Origin: Porphyromonadaceae bacterium UBA7048
Lineage (GTDB): Bacteria; Bacteroidota; Bacteroidia; Bacteroidales; Muribaculaceae
DNA length: 35,481 bases
NCBI GenBank assembly: GCA_002493945.1
Contig: DLAL01000069.1
Coordinates: 1-35,481 of the forward strand
Reading direction: 5' to 3'
Positions 25,455 to 33,109 of this stretch are shown here, piece after piece. How positions within the stretch are numbered: the first letter of the stretch is position 1; the number at the start of each line of letters is the position of its first letter. The position numbers and the translations under genes are program-made. Under the pieces are notes generated by a model that saw only the letters and a program-made list of their open reading frames with translations, made no database searches and was not told the DNA's origin.

Positions 25455-26748
25455 GCGTCACATCATACTATTGGCGGCAGCGGCCATTCTGCGGGCTGTT
25501 GCCGTCGCTCAGGAAGAGTGCGACAGCACGCAGTCCGAGCTGAGACTCAATCCTGTCATCGAGGCCGAGGTGACGGCCGTGGCTCCGGCTGACGGTGTGG
25601 CCGCACTGTGCGCTCCATATCCGTTCGTCGACCGCGATGCCAGCCGCATACAGCTCAATGGCGCCGACTGGAGCGTCATTGCCGATAGATTCAGACTCGC
25701 AGCATGCGACAGCGGAATGTTCTCGGTGGTATATCTCGGTGACTCGCACGTTCAGGCCGATTTCGCCGGAGCGGTCCTCCGAGAGCGCCTTCAGGAAGAG
25801 GGGGGCAAAGCCGGACGGGGACTCATTATCCCCTTCAGACAGGCCGGGACGAATCAGCCTTCGGACTATGCTCTCACCGTATCGGGCCCGGTGACCACAT
25901 CGAAGCTGCTCAAGCGTCCGTGGGCCACAGAGATGCCATTCACCGGCATCGGCGTGCGTCCGGATGTGCGGTCGTTCTCGGTCAAGGCAGCATGCCCGAC
26001 GCTCTTCAGCAGTATCAGGCTGTTCTATGAAGGCTCGGCGCCCGTGCTGAATTCCGTATCCGACGGCATGGGGGAGATTCCGTTCTCGGTCACTGACTCC
26101 GTGGCCGGCGAAACGCTGGTGACACTCGACCGTTCGCTTCCGTCGGTGACACTCCGGATGGCTTCCGACCGTACCACCGTATTCGCCGGGGCCGAGCTGC
26201 TCGCCGACACGGTCGGTACTGCCGTCCATTCGATAGGCAACAACGGTGCGACATACTCGTCGTACAACTGCATCGAAGGACTGGGAGAGGGGATTGCCAG
26301 ACTCGCGCCAGACCTGATTGTCGTGGCTTTAGGTACTAACGAGGCCTTCGGGCGCGTCGTGACATCAGAGTTTGAGGATGCCATGGAGATGCTGCTGGAT
26401 GAGTTGCAGACGGCATCGCCGGAGGCGCAGCTGCTTCTGGTCACGCCTGTGCAGTGCTATCGGAAGGTGTACCGGCGCAGGGGCAGGAAAAAGCGGCGCT
26501 ATGCCGTCAGTGAAGTGAACGGCAGGATAAAACCCGTCAGGGACGCCATCATGGAGTTCGGCCGCACGCACGGCATTGCGGTCTATGACCATTATACCGT
26601 GGCCGGATGCGCCGAGCAGCTGTCAGGCAACCGTCTGCTCGGGAAGGACGGAGTGCACTTCACGGCGTCGGCTTATCGTCTGTGGGGCGCTCTTTTAGGT
26701 GAAGCCCTCATTGAAGAACTCGGCAGAGGCAAGACTTTTCCACAATAA
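25447..26748 (+). CDS. Secreted SGNH hydrolase with inserted domain
   Basis: 433 residues with a signal peptide (MSKRHIILLAAAAILRAVAVAQ). Block I is VVYLGDSHVQAD (S100), block II HSIGNNGATYSSYN (G264-G267), block III VALGTNEAFG (N298) and block V KDGVHFTASAY (D401, H404), so the SGNH set is complete. About 160 residues lie between blocks I and II and form a predicted beta-sandwich insertion, the same architecture as the preceding gene, suggesting the two arose by duplication. A strongly basic loop (YRRRGRKKRRYA, 342-353) is unusual and could bind an anionic polymer such as a glycan or membrane surface. Overlap of 8 bp with the upstream gene implies coupling. The last codons (TFPQ, stop) contain the first DnaA-box-like 9-mer of the parA upstream region. 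Confidence 0.82.
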   Translation: MSKRHIILLAAAAILRAVAVAQEECDSTQSELRLNPVIEAEVTAVAPADGVAALCAPYPFVDRDASRIQLNGADWSVIADRFRLAACDSGMFSVVYLGDSHVQADFAGAVLRERLQEEGGKAGRGLIIPFRQAGTNQPSDYALTVSGPVTTSKLLKRPWATEMPFTGIGVRPDVRSFSVKAACPTLFSSIRLFYEGSAPVLNSVSDGMGEIPFSVTDSVAGETLVTLDRSLPSVTLRMASDRTTVFAGAELLADTVGTAVHSIGNNGATYSSYNCIEGLGEGIARLAPDLIVVALGTNEAFGRVVTSEFEDAMEMLLDELQTASPEAQLLLVTPVQCYRKVYRRRGRKKRRYAVSEVNGRIKPVRDAIMEFGRTHGIAVYDHYTVAGCAEQLSGNRLLGKDGVHFTASAYRLWGALLGEALIEELGRGKTFPQ

Positions 26749-26763
26749 TGTGAGTTATCCACA
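26736..26763 (+). promoter_or_regulatory. Two DnaA-box-like 9-mers upstream of parA
   Basis: TTATCCACA (26755-26763) is a perfect match to the DnaA-box consensus TTATNCACA. TTTTCCACA (26736-26744) differs by one base. Both have the same orientation, 19 bp start to start. An AT-rich stretch follows. They could mark DnaA control of parAB or part of a replication origin, but two boxes are few for an origin and no dnaA gene is in view. Confidence 0.5.
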
Positions 26764-26776
26764 AATCAGGTGAATT

Positions 26777-26811
26777 CGTGGAACAATCTTTTGGTGTTTC
26801 ACGGTTTTTTT
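26777..26811 (+). terminator. Hairpin plus T7 tract, arms resembling parS half-sites
   Basis: CGTGGAACA (26777-26785) pairs over nine positions, with one G-U, with TGTTTCACG (26795-26803) around a 9-nt loop, followed by G and seven T (26805-26811). This is a good intrinsic terminator for the gene ending at 26748. Each arm also matches half of the parS consensus TGTTNCACGTGAAACA, but turned outwards, and the loop holds the -33 element of the parA promoter. Confidence 0.6.
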
Positions 26812-26821
26812 CGTTACTTTG
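26790..26821 (+). promoter_or_regulatory. Promoter of the parAB operon
   Basis: TTTG (26790-26793), 20 nt, then TTACTTTG (26814-26821), 7 of 8 to TAnnTTTG. The parA ATG is at 26849. The promoter overlaps the preceding hairpin, so DNA-binding proteins acting there (ParB, DnaA) could control it. Confidence 0.6.
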
Positions 26822-26848
26822 TGTTCAAATCTCTCACAAACCTGAATA

Positions 26849-27634
26849 ATGGGAAAAATTATTGCGATAGCAAATCAGAAAGGCGGCGTAGGTAAGACTA
26901 CGACAACTATTAACCTTGCCGCTTCCCTTGCTGCTGAAGGAAAGAAAGTGCTTATCATTGATGCTGATCCGCAGGCCAATGCGACTTCCGGTTATGGTAT
27001 AGATCCACGGTCGATGACGTCATCAATCTACGAGTGTATGGTCGACGGATATCCTCTCGACGGCTCCGAAGTGGCCACGTGCATGGAGGGCCTTTGGCTG
27101 ATAGGGTCGCGCATAGACCTTGCAGGCGCCGAAATCGAGCTCATCGGCAAACCCGACCGCGAGCGTGTGCTGTCGCGGCTTCTCGCACCGGTGCGCGAGA
27201 AGTATGATTTCATCCTCATCGACTGCTCCCCGTCGCTGGGACTCATCACTGTGAACGCCCTTACAGCGGCAGACTCTGTCATCATTCCCGTTCAGGCGGA
27301 GTATTTTGCCCTTGAAGGCATCAGCAAGCTTCTGAACACTATCCGCATCATCAAGTCCAAGCTCAATCCGTCACTCCAGATAGAAGGCTTCCTGCTGACG
27401 ATGTACGATGCCCGCCTGAGGCTTGCCAATCAGATATACGAAGAACTCAAGGGCCACTTCTCGGAGATGGTCTTCGACACTGTCATTCCGCGTAACATCC
27501 GTCTGAGCGAGGCGCCCAGCCACGGCCTCCCGGCTCTGCTCTACGACGGCGAGAGCCGCGGTGCCACCAGCCATCTGCTGCTGGCCAAGGAACTGATAGA
27601 GAAGAACAGCCGCAGAATCAAGCACGCAAGTTAA
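26849..27634 (+). CDS. parA: Chromosome-partitioning ATPase ParA (Soj)
   Basis: 261 residues. ParA is a dimerising ATPase that binds DNA non-specifically when ATP-bound and, stimulated by ParB, positions replication origins. A deviant Walker A motif KGGVGKTT (11-18) opens the protein, followed by IIDADPQANAT (A' motif, 36-46) and the Walker B region FILIDCSPSLGLITVNAL. There is no N-terminal helix-turn-helix, so this is the short chromosomal (Soj-like) type rather than the plasmid type Ia protein that represses its own gene. The ATG is 28 bp after the -7 element and parB follows after 15 bp. Codons near the start are more AT-rich than later ones, usual for efficient initiation. Confidence 0.95.
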   Translation: MGKIIAIANQKGGVGKTTTTINLAASLAAEGKKVLIIDADPQANATSGYGIDPRSMTSSIYECMVDGYPLDGSEVATCMEGLWLIGSRIDLAGAEIELIGKPDRERVLSRLLAPVREKYDFILIDCSPSLGLITVNALTAADSVIIPVQAEYFALEGISKLLNTIRIIKSKLNPSLQIEGFLLTMYDARLRLANQIYEELKGHFSEMVFDTVIPRNIRLSEAPSHGLPALLYDGESRGATSHLLLAKELIEKNSRRIKHAS

Positions 27635-27649
27635 AACCATTCTCACACG

Positions 27650-28540
27650 ATGTCAATCAAACGCAATGCCCTCGGGCGAGGGCTTGACTCGCTCATATCG
27701 ATGGACGATGTGCCCGCCAGCGGCTCCTCGGCCATCAACGAAATATCCCTCGAGGCCATCTCTCCCAATCCCGACCAGCCGCGCCAGCTCTTCGACGACG
27801 AGAGTCTTGAGGAACTCGCAGCGTCTATACGTCAGCTCGGCATCATACAGCCGCTGTCGCTGCGCAAGACGGGCCCGGAGAGCTACCAGATCATAGCCGG
27901 CGAGCGCCGCTACCGCGCAGCCCTCATGGCCGGCCTGACCACCGTGCCGGCCTACATACGCACGGCCAACGAGGCCGAGCTCACCGAGATGGCCCTCATC
28001 GAGAACATCCAGCGCGAGGACCTCAACGCCATAGAAATTGCCCTGACATTCCGCAAGCTCATCGACCAGTACAACCTGACCCAGGAGCGGCTGAGCGAGC
28101 GCATCGGCAAGAAGCGCGCCACCATAGCCAACTTTCTGCGACTGCTCAAACTGCCCGCCGAAGTGCAGCTCGGCCTCCGCGACAAGCTCGTCGACATGGG
28201 CCATGCGCGTGCCCTGCTCACCATCTCCGACCCGGCTCTGCAGCTCAAACTCTACAACGAGATACTCAGGCAGGGCCTCTCGGTGCGCCGCGTGGAAGAA
28301 CTTGCCAAAGCCTACGAGAACGGTGCCCGTCAGCCCGAGCAGCCCAAGGCACCGTCGCGATACGACAGCGGCGACTTCGATGTGCTGAAGAAGCATCTGT
28401 CCACAGCGTTCCGCACGCCTGTGCAGTTCTCTTGCGACAAGCAGGGACGCGGCAAAATCACATTCCCCTTCCGCAATGACGATGAGCTGGAGCATCTTAT
28501 CACCATGTTTGACTCTCTCAACCAGCAAGATGAAAGATAG
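27650..28540 (+). CDS. parB: Chromosome-partitioning protein ParB (Spo0J)
   Basis: 296 residues. ParB is a CTP-dependent clamp that loads at parS sites and spreads. The N-terminal KRNALGRGLDSLI (4-16) is the ParA-stimulating peptide. The CTPase domain includes NPDQPR (40-45), IIAGERRYRAA (81-91, the GERR box) and ENIQREDLN (118-126). The parS-binding helix-turn-helix spans about 142-168 (LTQERLSERIGKKRATIANF), and a C-terminal dimerisation domain runs from about 240 to 296 after a proline-rich linker (RQPEQPKAPS). The stop overlaps the preferred start of the next gene by 11 bp. No full parS site was found in the window, although half-sites lie in front of parA. Confidence 0.95.
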   Translation: MSIKRNALGRGLDSLISMDDVPASGSSAINEISLEAISPNPDQPRQLFDDESLEELAASIRQLGIIQPLSLRKTGPESYQIIAGERRYRAALMAGLTTVPAYIRTANEAELTEMALIENIQREDLNAIEIALTFRKLIDQYNLTQERLSERIGKKRATIANFLRLLKLPAEVQLGLRDKLVDMGHARALLTISDPALQLKLYNEILRQGLSVRRVEELAKAYENGARQPEQPKAPSRYDSGDFDVLKKHLSTAFRTPVQFSCDKQGRGKITFPFRNDDELEHLITMFDSLNQQDER

Positions 28541-29324
28541 ACACACCGGTCGGCGGCGCCACAGCCGGGGCGGCACACTGTCAAGGATGTGTGCCGCCTT
28601 GTGTGGCATCTTGCTGCTTGCCGCCTCGGCGCATGCGCAGCATATGCCTCTGCGGACGGCCCGAGACATCGAGGCCGACTCCGTGGCCACCGCCCGTGTC
28701 GACAGCATCCTGGCGTCCCGGCCTGACAGTGTCGGACTGGTGCTCGGCACGGCCGACATGGTCATGATGCCCGATTCGGCAGCGCTTGCCGCCGAGTCGC
28801 CCTACGACCGCTGGGAGCCGCGTCAGGTGGAATTCAATCCCGATCCTACCAGGGCTGTGTGGATGTCGGCCCTCTTCCCGGGCCTGGGACAGCTCTATAA
28901 CCGCCGCTACTGGAAACTGCCTATCGTGATAGGCGCATATATGGGACTCGGCTATGCCACCTCATGGAACAACGGTATGCTCACCGACTACACGCGCGCC
29001 TACCGCGACATCATGGACAATGACCCCGACACGAAGTCGTACATGGATTTCTTTCCGCCGACAACCGACGAAAGCAGCCTTGACAAGACCTGGCTCACCA
29101 ATGTATTGCAGTCCCGCAAGAACTTCTACAGGCGCAACCGCGACCTGTGCGTCATATGTATGATAGGCGTGTACTTCGTAGCCATGGTCGATGCCTACGT
29201 GGACGCGTCTTTGTCGCATTTCGACATCAGCCCCGACCTCTCGATGGACTGGGCTCCGGCAGTCTTCCCTGACCGCCGCGGACTCAAACCGGCCGTGGGG
29301 CTGTGCTGGGCACTGAATTTTTGA
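28530..29324 (+). CDS. DUF5683 family membrane protein
   Basis: 264 residues from an ATG at 28530 that overlaps the end of parB by 11 bp. A longer reading from 28476 would place 18 unlikely residues before the basic segment MKDRHTGRRRHSR, so the internal start is preferred. A signal peptide or anchor follows (MCAALCGILLLAASAHAQ). The core RAVWMSALFPGLGQLYNRRYWKLP and IVIGAYMGLGYATSWNN is the hallmark of DUF5683, a Bacteroidota family of unknown function with a short hydrophobic hairpin, and a second membrane segment lies at LCVICMIGVYFVAMVDAYVDA. The family is regularly encoded between parB and a LysM transglycosylase, hinting at a link to the envelope or to division; that is inference. Confidence 0.82.
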   Translation: MKDRHTGRRRHSRGGTLSRMCAALCGILLLAASAHAQHMPLRTARDIEADSVATARVDSILASRPDSVGLVLGTADMVMMPDSAALAAESPYDRWEPRQVEFNPDPTRAVWMSALFPGLGQLYNRRYWKLPIVIGAYMGLGYATSWNNGMLTDYTRAYRDIMDNDPDTKSYMDFFPPTTDESSLDKTWLTNVLQSRKNFYRRNRDLCVICMIGVYFVAMVDAYVDASLSHFDISPDLSMDWAPAVFPDRRGLKPAVGLCWALNF

Positions 29325-29339
29325 ACTTTTCACTGCATT

Positions 29340-31007
29340 ATGAAATATATCAATAGAATATTACTTCTCACGATAGTGCTCGGGGCGTCGGCAGCGTCGC
29401 GGGCCGACTCCGTCCGGCAGGTGTCCGACGATACGCTGAACGGGTCGATGGTGATGCCGCAGAGTTTCGAGACCGACACCAAGAAGATGCTCGAAGACTG
29501 GTATCTCAAGAACTACACCGTTCTGGACTATGACGCTGACTCGCAGCCTACGGGCGACCTCAGCGACGAGATACTCCTTGAGCGCCTCGGCACGCTGCCG
29601 ACGGTCATCGAGATGCCTCTGAACGGTCCCGTACGCAACAGCATCCGCTATTATGCCAGCCGCAAGCAGCTGGTGGAGAACATGCTCGGCCTGAGCCTCT
29701 ACTATATGCCCATCTTTGAGGAAGCGCTTGAGCGCAACGGCCTGCCGCTGGAACTGAAGTATCTCGCCGTCATCGAGTCGGCTCTTGTCCCGACGGCTGT
29801 ATCGCGTGCTGGAGCCGCCGGTCTGTGGCAGTTCATGCCCGGCACGGCAAGCGGCCTCGGGCTGGAGGTGAACTCGCTCATCGACCAGCGCCGCGACCCC
29901 TATCTGGCTTCGGAAGCGGCCGCCAGGTATCTCAAGCAGCTATACGCTACCTACGGCGACTGGTCGCTGGCCATAGCCTCGTACAATTGCGGCCCCGGCA
30001 ATGTGAACAAGGCTCTGCGCCGTGCCGGCGAGGGCAAGCATGATTTCTGGGACATCTATCCCTTCCTGCCCAAGGAGACGCGCGGCTATGTGCCCGGCTT
30101 CATCGCCGCGAACTACATAATGACCTACTACAAGAACCACAACATATCGCCGGCTCTCGCGCGCAGACCTATCATCACTGACACTGTGCATGTGAGCCGC
30201 CGCGTGCACTTCCAGCAGATTTCCGACGTGATGAGAATCCCGATGGAGGAGCTGCGCGCGCTGAACCCCCAGTTCCGCAAGGACATCATTCCCGGCGATA
30301 TCAGGCCTTATGCGCTTGTGCTCCCGTCGCTGCAGGCGTATGCCTATATCGTGAACGAGGACTCGATAGTGAACCACAATGCTACGCTGTATGCGCGCCG
30401 CGGCATAGTCGAGCCGGCGTCAGGCGCTACGGGCCGCGACGCCAAGGGAGAGTACTATGAGGAGGAAGTCATCAAGTATCACAAGGTGCGCAAGGGCGAG
30501 ACGCTTGCCAAGATAGCCAAGCGCTACGGCACGACTGTGTCGGCCCTTCGCTCGCTCAACAAGTGCGGCAAGAAAGTGAAGACTGGCCAGCGCCTGAAGG
30601 TCAAGACCGTGAAGCGCCGCTACAAGCCGGCACCTGTCGCCGTGCCCGAGGAAACCATGCAGCGGCTTGCGGCAGAGGAGCGTAACGACACCACGCAGCT
30701 GGCATCTGCCAGCCCGGCCGACTCGATAGACTCGGCGACGGGCGATGTGTCGGCTGCCTTCGCTTCCGAGATACCTCAGGCAGATCCCGAGCCTGTCCGT
30801 GAGGAGACCAAGCCCGCGCCTGCTCCGAAACCCAAGGCAAAGGCTAAACCCAAGCCCAAGAAGGTGACACACACCGTGCGCAAGGGCGAGAACCTCTCGA
30901 AGATAGCCAAGCGCTACGGCATCACCATAGCCCAGCTCAAGAAGGCCAATGGCCTGAAGTCGGACAAGATTGATGTGGGCGACAAGCTGAAAATACCTGC
31001 GAAATAA
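29340..31007 (+). CDS. Membrane-bound lytic transglycosylase (MltD-like) with LysM domains
   Basis: 555 residues. Signal peptide: MKYINRILLLTIVLGASAASRA. The SLT domain (about 110-265) has catalytic E146 in VIESALVPTAVS, followed by GAAGLWQFMPGTA and ASYNCGPGNVNKAL, as in MltD-type enzymes, which cleave the MurNAc-GlcNAc bond to leave 1,6-anhydroMurNAc. Two clear LysM domains bind peptidoglycan: 379-422 (HKVRKGETLAKIAKRYG) and 510-553 (HTVRKGENLSKIAKRYG). A more diverged LysM-like stretch lies at about 288-330 (IPMEELRALNPQFRK). The linker before the last LysM is rich in lysine, proline and alanine. The start is 15 bp after the DUF5683 gene. The two LysM coding segments share nearly identical DNA (see repeats). 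Confidence 0.93.
   Translation: MKYINRILLLTIVLGASAASRADSVRQVSDDTLNGSMVMPQSFETDTKKMLEDWYLKNYTVLDYDADSQPTGDLSDEILLERLGTLPTVIEMPLNGPVRNSIRYYASRKQLVENMLGLSLYYMPIFEEALERNGLPLELKYLAVIESALVPTAVSRAGAAGLWQFMPGTASGLGLEVNSLIDQRRDPYLASEAAARYLKQLYATYGDWSLAIASYNCGPGNVNKALRRAGEGKHDFWDIYPFLPKETRGYVPGFIAANYIMTYYKNHNISPALARRPIITDTVHVSRRVHFQQISDVMRIPMEELRALNPQFRKDIIPGDIRPYALVLPSLQAYAYIVNEDSIVNHNATLYARRGIVEPASGATGRDAKGEYYEEEVIKYHKVRKGETLAKIAKRYGTTVSALRSLNKCGKKVKTGQRLKVKTVKRRYKPAPVAVPEETMQRLAAEERNDTTQLASASPADSIDSATGDVSAAFASEIPQADPEPVREETKPAPAPKPKAKAKPKPKKVTHTVRKGENLSKIAKRYGITIAQLKKANGLKSDKIDVGDKLKIPAK
30486..30530 (+). repeat. LysM direct repeat, copy 1
   Basis: 45-bp segment 40/45 identical to copy 2 at 30876-30920; the offset is 390 bp, exactly 130 codons. 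Only five positions differ, all in the central ten bases. It encodes VRKGETLAKIAKRYG of the first LysM domain. Confidence 0.85.
30876..30920 (+). repeat. LysM direct repeat, copy 2
   Basis: Second copy of the 45-bp repeat, encoding VRKGENLSKIAKRYG of the last LysM domain. Recombination between the copies would delete 390 bp in frame and remove one LysM domain and the linker. Confidence 0.85.
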
Positions 31008-31019
31008 TTCTAATCCAAT

Positions 31020-33008
31020 ATGAACACAGACAAACTCAATCAGATCAGCCCTGCTGAGGTCGATCCGGTGGATCTGCCGGAAAACGCCTTTGTCGAGCTC
31101 GGCAAGGACGAAGAGTACCGTCCGCTGATGCATCCGGCCCGCGACTACGCCGAGGCCACTCCTTACTCAGTGATAACCGGCCTGATTCTCGCCGTGATAT
31201 TCAGTGCCGCGGCGGCCTATCTCGGCCTGAAGGTCGGCCAGGTATTCGAGGCCGCCATACCCATCGCTATCATCGCCGTGGGCCTCTCGGGCTGGCTCAA
31301 GAAGAAGAATCCGCTCGGACAGAACGTCATCATCCAGTCGATAGGCGCATGCTCGGGCGTGATAGTGGCCGGCGCCATCTTCACCCTTCCGGCCCTGTAC
31401 ATCCTTCAGGAGACGCATCCCGACATCACGGTCGACTTCCTCGAAGTGTTCCTCAGCTCGCTCTTCGGCGGTGTGCTGGGCATACTCTTCTTCATCCCCT
31501 TCCGTCGCTACTTCGTCAAGGACATGCACGGAAAGTATCCTTTCCCTGAAGCCACAGCCACCACTCAGGTGCTCGTGAGCGGCAACAGCAGCAAGAGCGC
31601 CAACGGCGGCAGCCAGGCCAAGCTCCTTGTCATCTCGGCCCTCATCGGCGGTATCTACGACTATATCGTAGCCACCGTGGGCGTGTGGAGCGAAGTCGTC
31701 ACCACGACGGCTTACTCGTGGGGGCAGGCGCTGGCCGATAAATTCAAGGTGGTGTTCTCGTGCAATACCGGCGCCGCCGTCCTCGGCCTGGGTTATATCG
31801 TCGGTCTGAAGTATGCCTTCGTCATCTTCGCCGGTTCGGCATTCGTGTGGTGGTTCGTGATACCTCTGATGGGTGCTTACGGTACGGCCGAGATACAGTC
31901 CATGTCGGCTGCCACCATCTTCTCGACATATGCGCGCAACATCGGCATCGGCGGTATCGCCATGGCCGGCATCATCGGCATCGTGAAGTCCAGCGGCATC
32001 ATCGGCCAGGCCGTCGGCCTTGCGGCACGCGAGCTGCGCGGCGGCAAGAGCGACGAGAGCAAGACCGTGCGCTGGCAGCGCGACATCTCGATGAAGCACA
32101 TCGTGTATATGAGCGGCGTGGCCCTCATCGGCGTCCTGCTTTTCTTCTGGATCGGTGTCATCGGCACCTTCTGGCAGGCACTTGTGGCATGGCTCGTCGT
32201 GACTGTCATTGCCTTCCTCTTCACGACCGTGGCCGCCAACGCCATAGCCATCGTGGGCAGCAATCCCGTGAGCGGCATGACCCTCATGACCCTCATCATA
32301 GCTTCGGGCATATTCGTGGCCATCGGCCTCAACGGCACCTCTGGCATCGTGGCGTCGATGGTGCTCGGCGGTGTGGTATGTACGGCGCTGTCGATGGCCG
32401 GCGGTTTCGTGACCGACCTCAAGATAGGCTACTGGCTCGGCTCCACGCCCAAGACGCAGGAGTCGTGGAAGTTCCTGGGCACCCTCGTGTCGGCCGCTAC
32501 TGTAGGCGCCGTGATGCTGATGCTCAACAAGGTGTACGGCTTCGGCCCCGGCGGTCTTGCCGCTCCGCAGGCCAACGCCATGGCCGGTGTCATCGAGCCC
32601 ATGATGATGGGCGGCGACACACCGTGGATACTCTATATCGTTGGTGCCGTGCTGGCTCTGCTCCTCAACTGGCTGGGCGTTCCGGCGCTTGCGTTCTGCC
32701 TGGGCATGTTCCTGCCCCTGCATCTGAACACGCCGATGCTCGTGGGCGGTCTTGTGAACTGGTTCGTGGGACGCAGCTCTAAGGATGCCGACGTATGCCG
32801 CGCACGCAACGACCGCGGCACGCTCGTGGCATCGGGCCTCATAGCCGGCGGCGCTCTCTTCGGCGTATTCGCAGCAATCACGGTGTTCTTCACCGGAAGC
32901 GTGCCCGAGAACGGCGGCGAATTCGTGCCTCAGATACTCGGACTTGTGGCCTATGCCGCAATCATCGGTTTCCTCTACTTCGCATCCTGCAAGGGCGGCA
33001 AGAAGTAA
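31020..33008 (+). CDS. OPT family oligopeptide transporter
   Basis: 662 residues with about 15-16 hydrophobic segments, the size of bacterial OPT transporters. These are proton-coupled importers of oligopeptides or metal-chelate complexes in the inner membrane. The start EATPYSVITGLILAVIFSAAAAYLGLKVGQVFEAAIP (residues about 45-80, in pieces) and the NPLGQNVIIQSIG segment are the family's opening pattern. FPEATATTQVLVSGN and GYIVGLKYAFVIFAGS follow, and SNPVSGMTLMTL is the conserved central NP-x-SGM signature. The N-terminus is soluble and acidic. The gene starts 12 bp after the transglycosylase gene. Its substrate is unknown; uptake of peptides, perhaps released by wall turnover, would fit the position, but this is a guess. 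Confidence 0.93.
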   Translation: MNTDKLNQISPAEVDPVDLPENAFVELGKDEEYRPLMHPARDYAEATPYSVITGLILAVIFSAAAAYLGLKVGQVFEAAIPIAIIAVGLSGWLKKKNPLGQNVIIQSIGACSGVIVAGAIFTLPALYILQETHPDITVDFLEVFLSSLFGGVLGILFFIPFRRYFVKDMHGKYPFPEATATTQVLVSGNSSKSANGGSQAKLLVISALIGGIYDYIVATVGVWSEVVTTTAYSWGQALADKFKVVFSCNTGAAVLGLGYIVGLKYAFVIFAGSAFVWWFVIPLMGAYGTAEIQSMSAATIFSTYARNIGIGGIAMAGIIGIVKSSGIIGQAVGLAARELRGGKSDESKTVRWQRDISMKHIVYMSGVALIGVLLFFWIGVIGTFWQALVAWLVVTVIAFLFTTVAANAIAIVGSNPVSGMTLMTLIIASGIFVAIGLNGTSGIVASMVLGGVVCTALSMAGGFVTDLKIGYWLGSTPKTQESWKFLGTLVSAATVGAVMLMLNKVYGFGPGGLAAPQANAMAGVIEPMMMGGDTPWILYIVGAVLALLLNWLGVPALAFCLGMFLPLHLNTPMLVGGLVNWFVGRSSKDADVCRARNDRGTLVASGLIAGGALFGVFAAITVFFTGSVPENGGEFVPQILGLVAYAAIIGFLYFASCKGGKK

Positions 33009-33029
33009 TCCATACCTGAACTGATACGC

Positions 33030-33073
33030 GGAGGCTGCCGTGCGCGACCCGAGGGGGTCTGCCGGCAGCCTCC
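33030..33073 (+). terminator. Hairpin after the OPT gene
   Basis: Perfect 10-bp arms GGAGGCTGCC / GGCAGCCTCC (33030-33039 and 33064-33073) enclose a second small stem GACCC / GGGTC. The following bases (TTCGTGTTCTGTG) are only moderately T-rich. It sits between the convergent stops at 33008 and 33110 and could serve both directions. Confidence 0.6.
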
Positions 33074-33109
33074 TTCGTGTTCTGTGATGACGGCGCGTCA
33101 GCCCGGCGC

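Noticed and set aside
26777..26803. A full parS site
   Set aside because: Only half-site matches are present and they face outwards rather than forming the 16-bp palindrome, so it is reported as a terminator-like hairpin with half-site resemblance. I saw no other full match in the window.
26736..26848. Calling this the replication origin
   Set aside because: Two DnaA-box-like sequences and no dnaA or skew data are too little. It is kept as a finding only.
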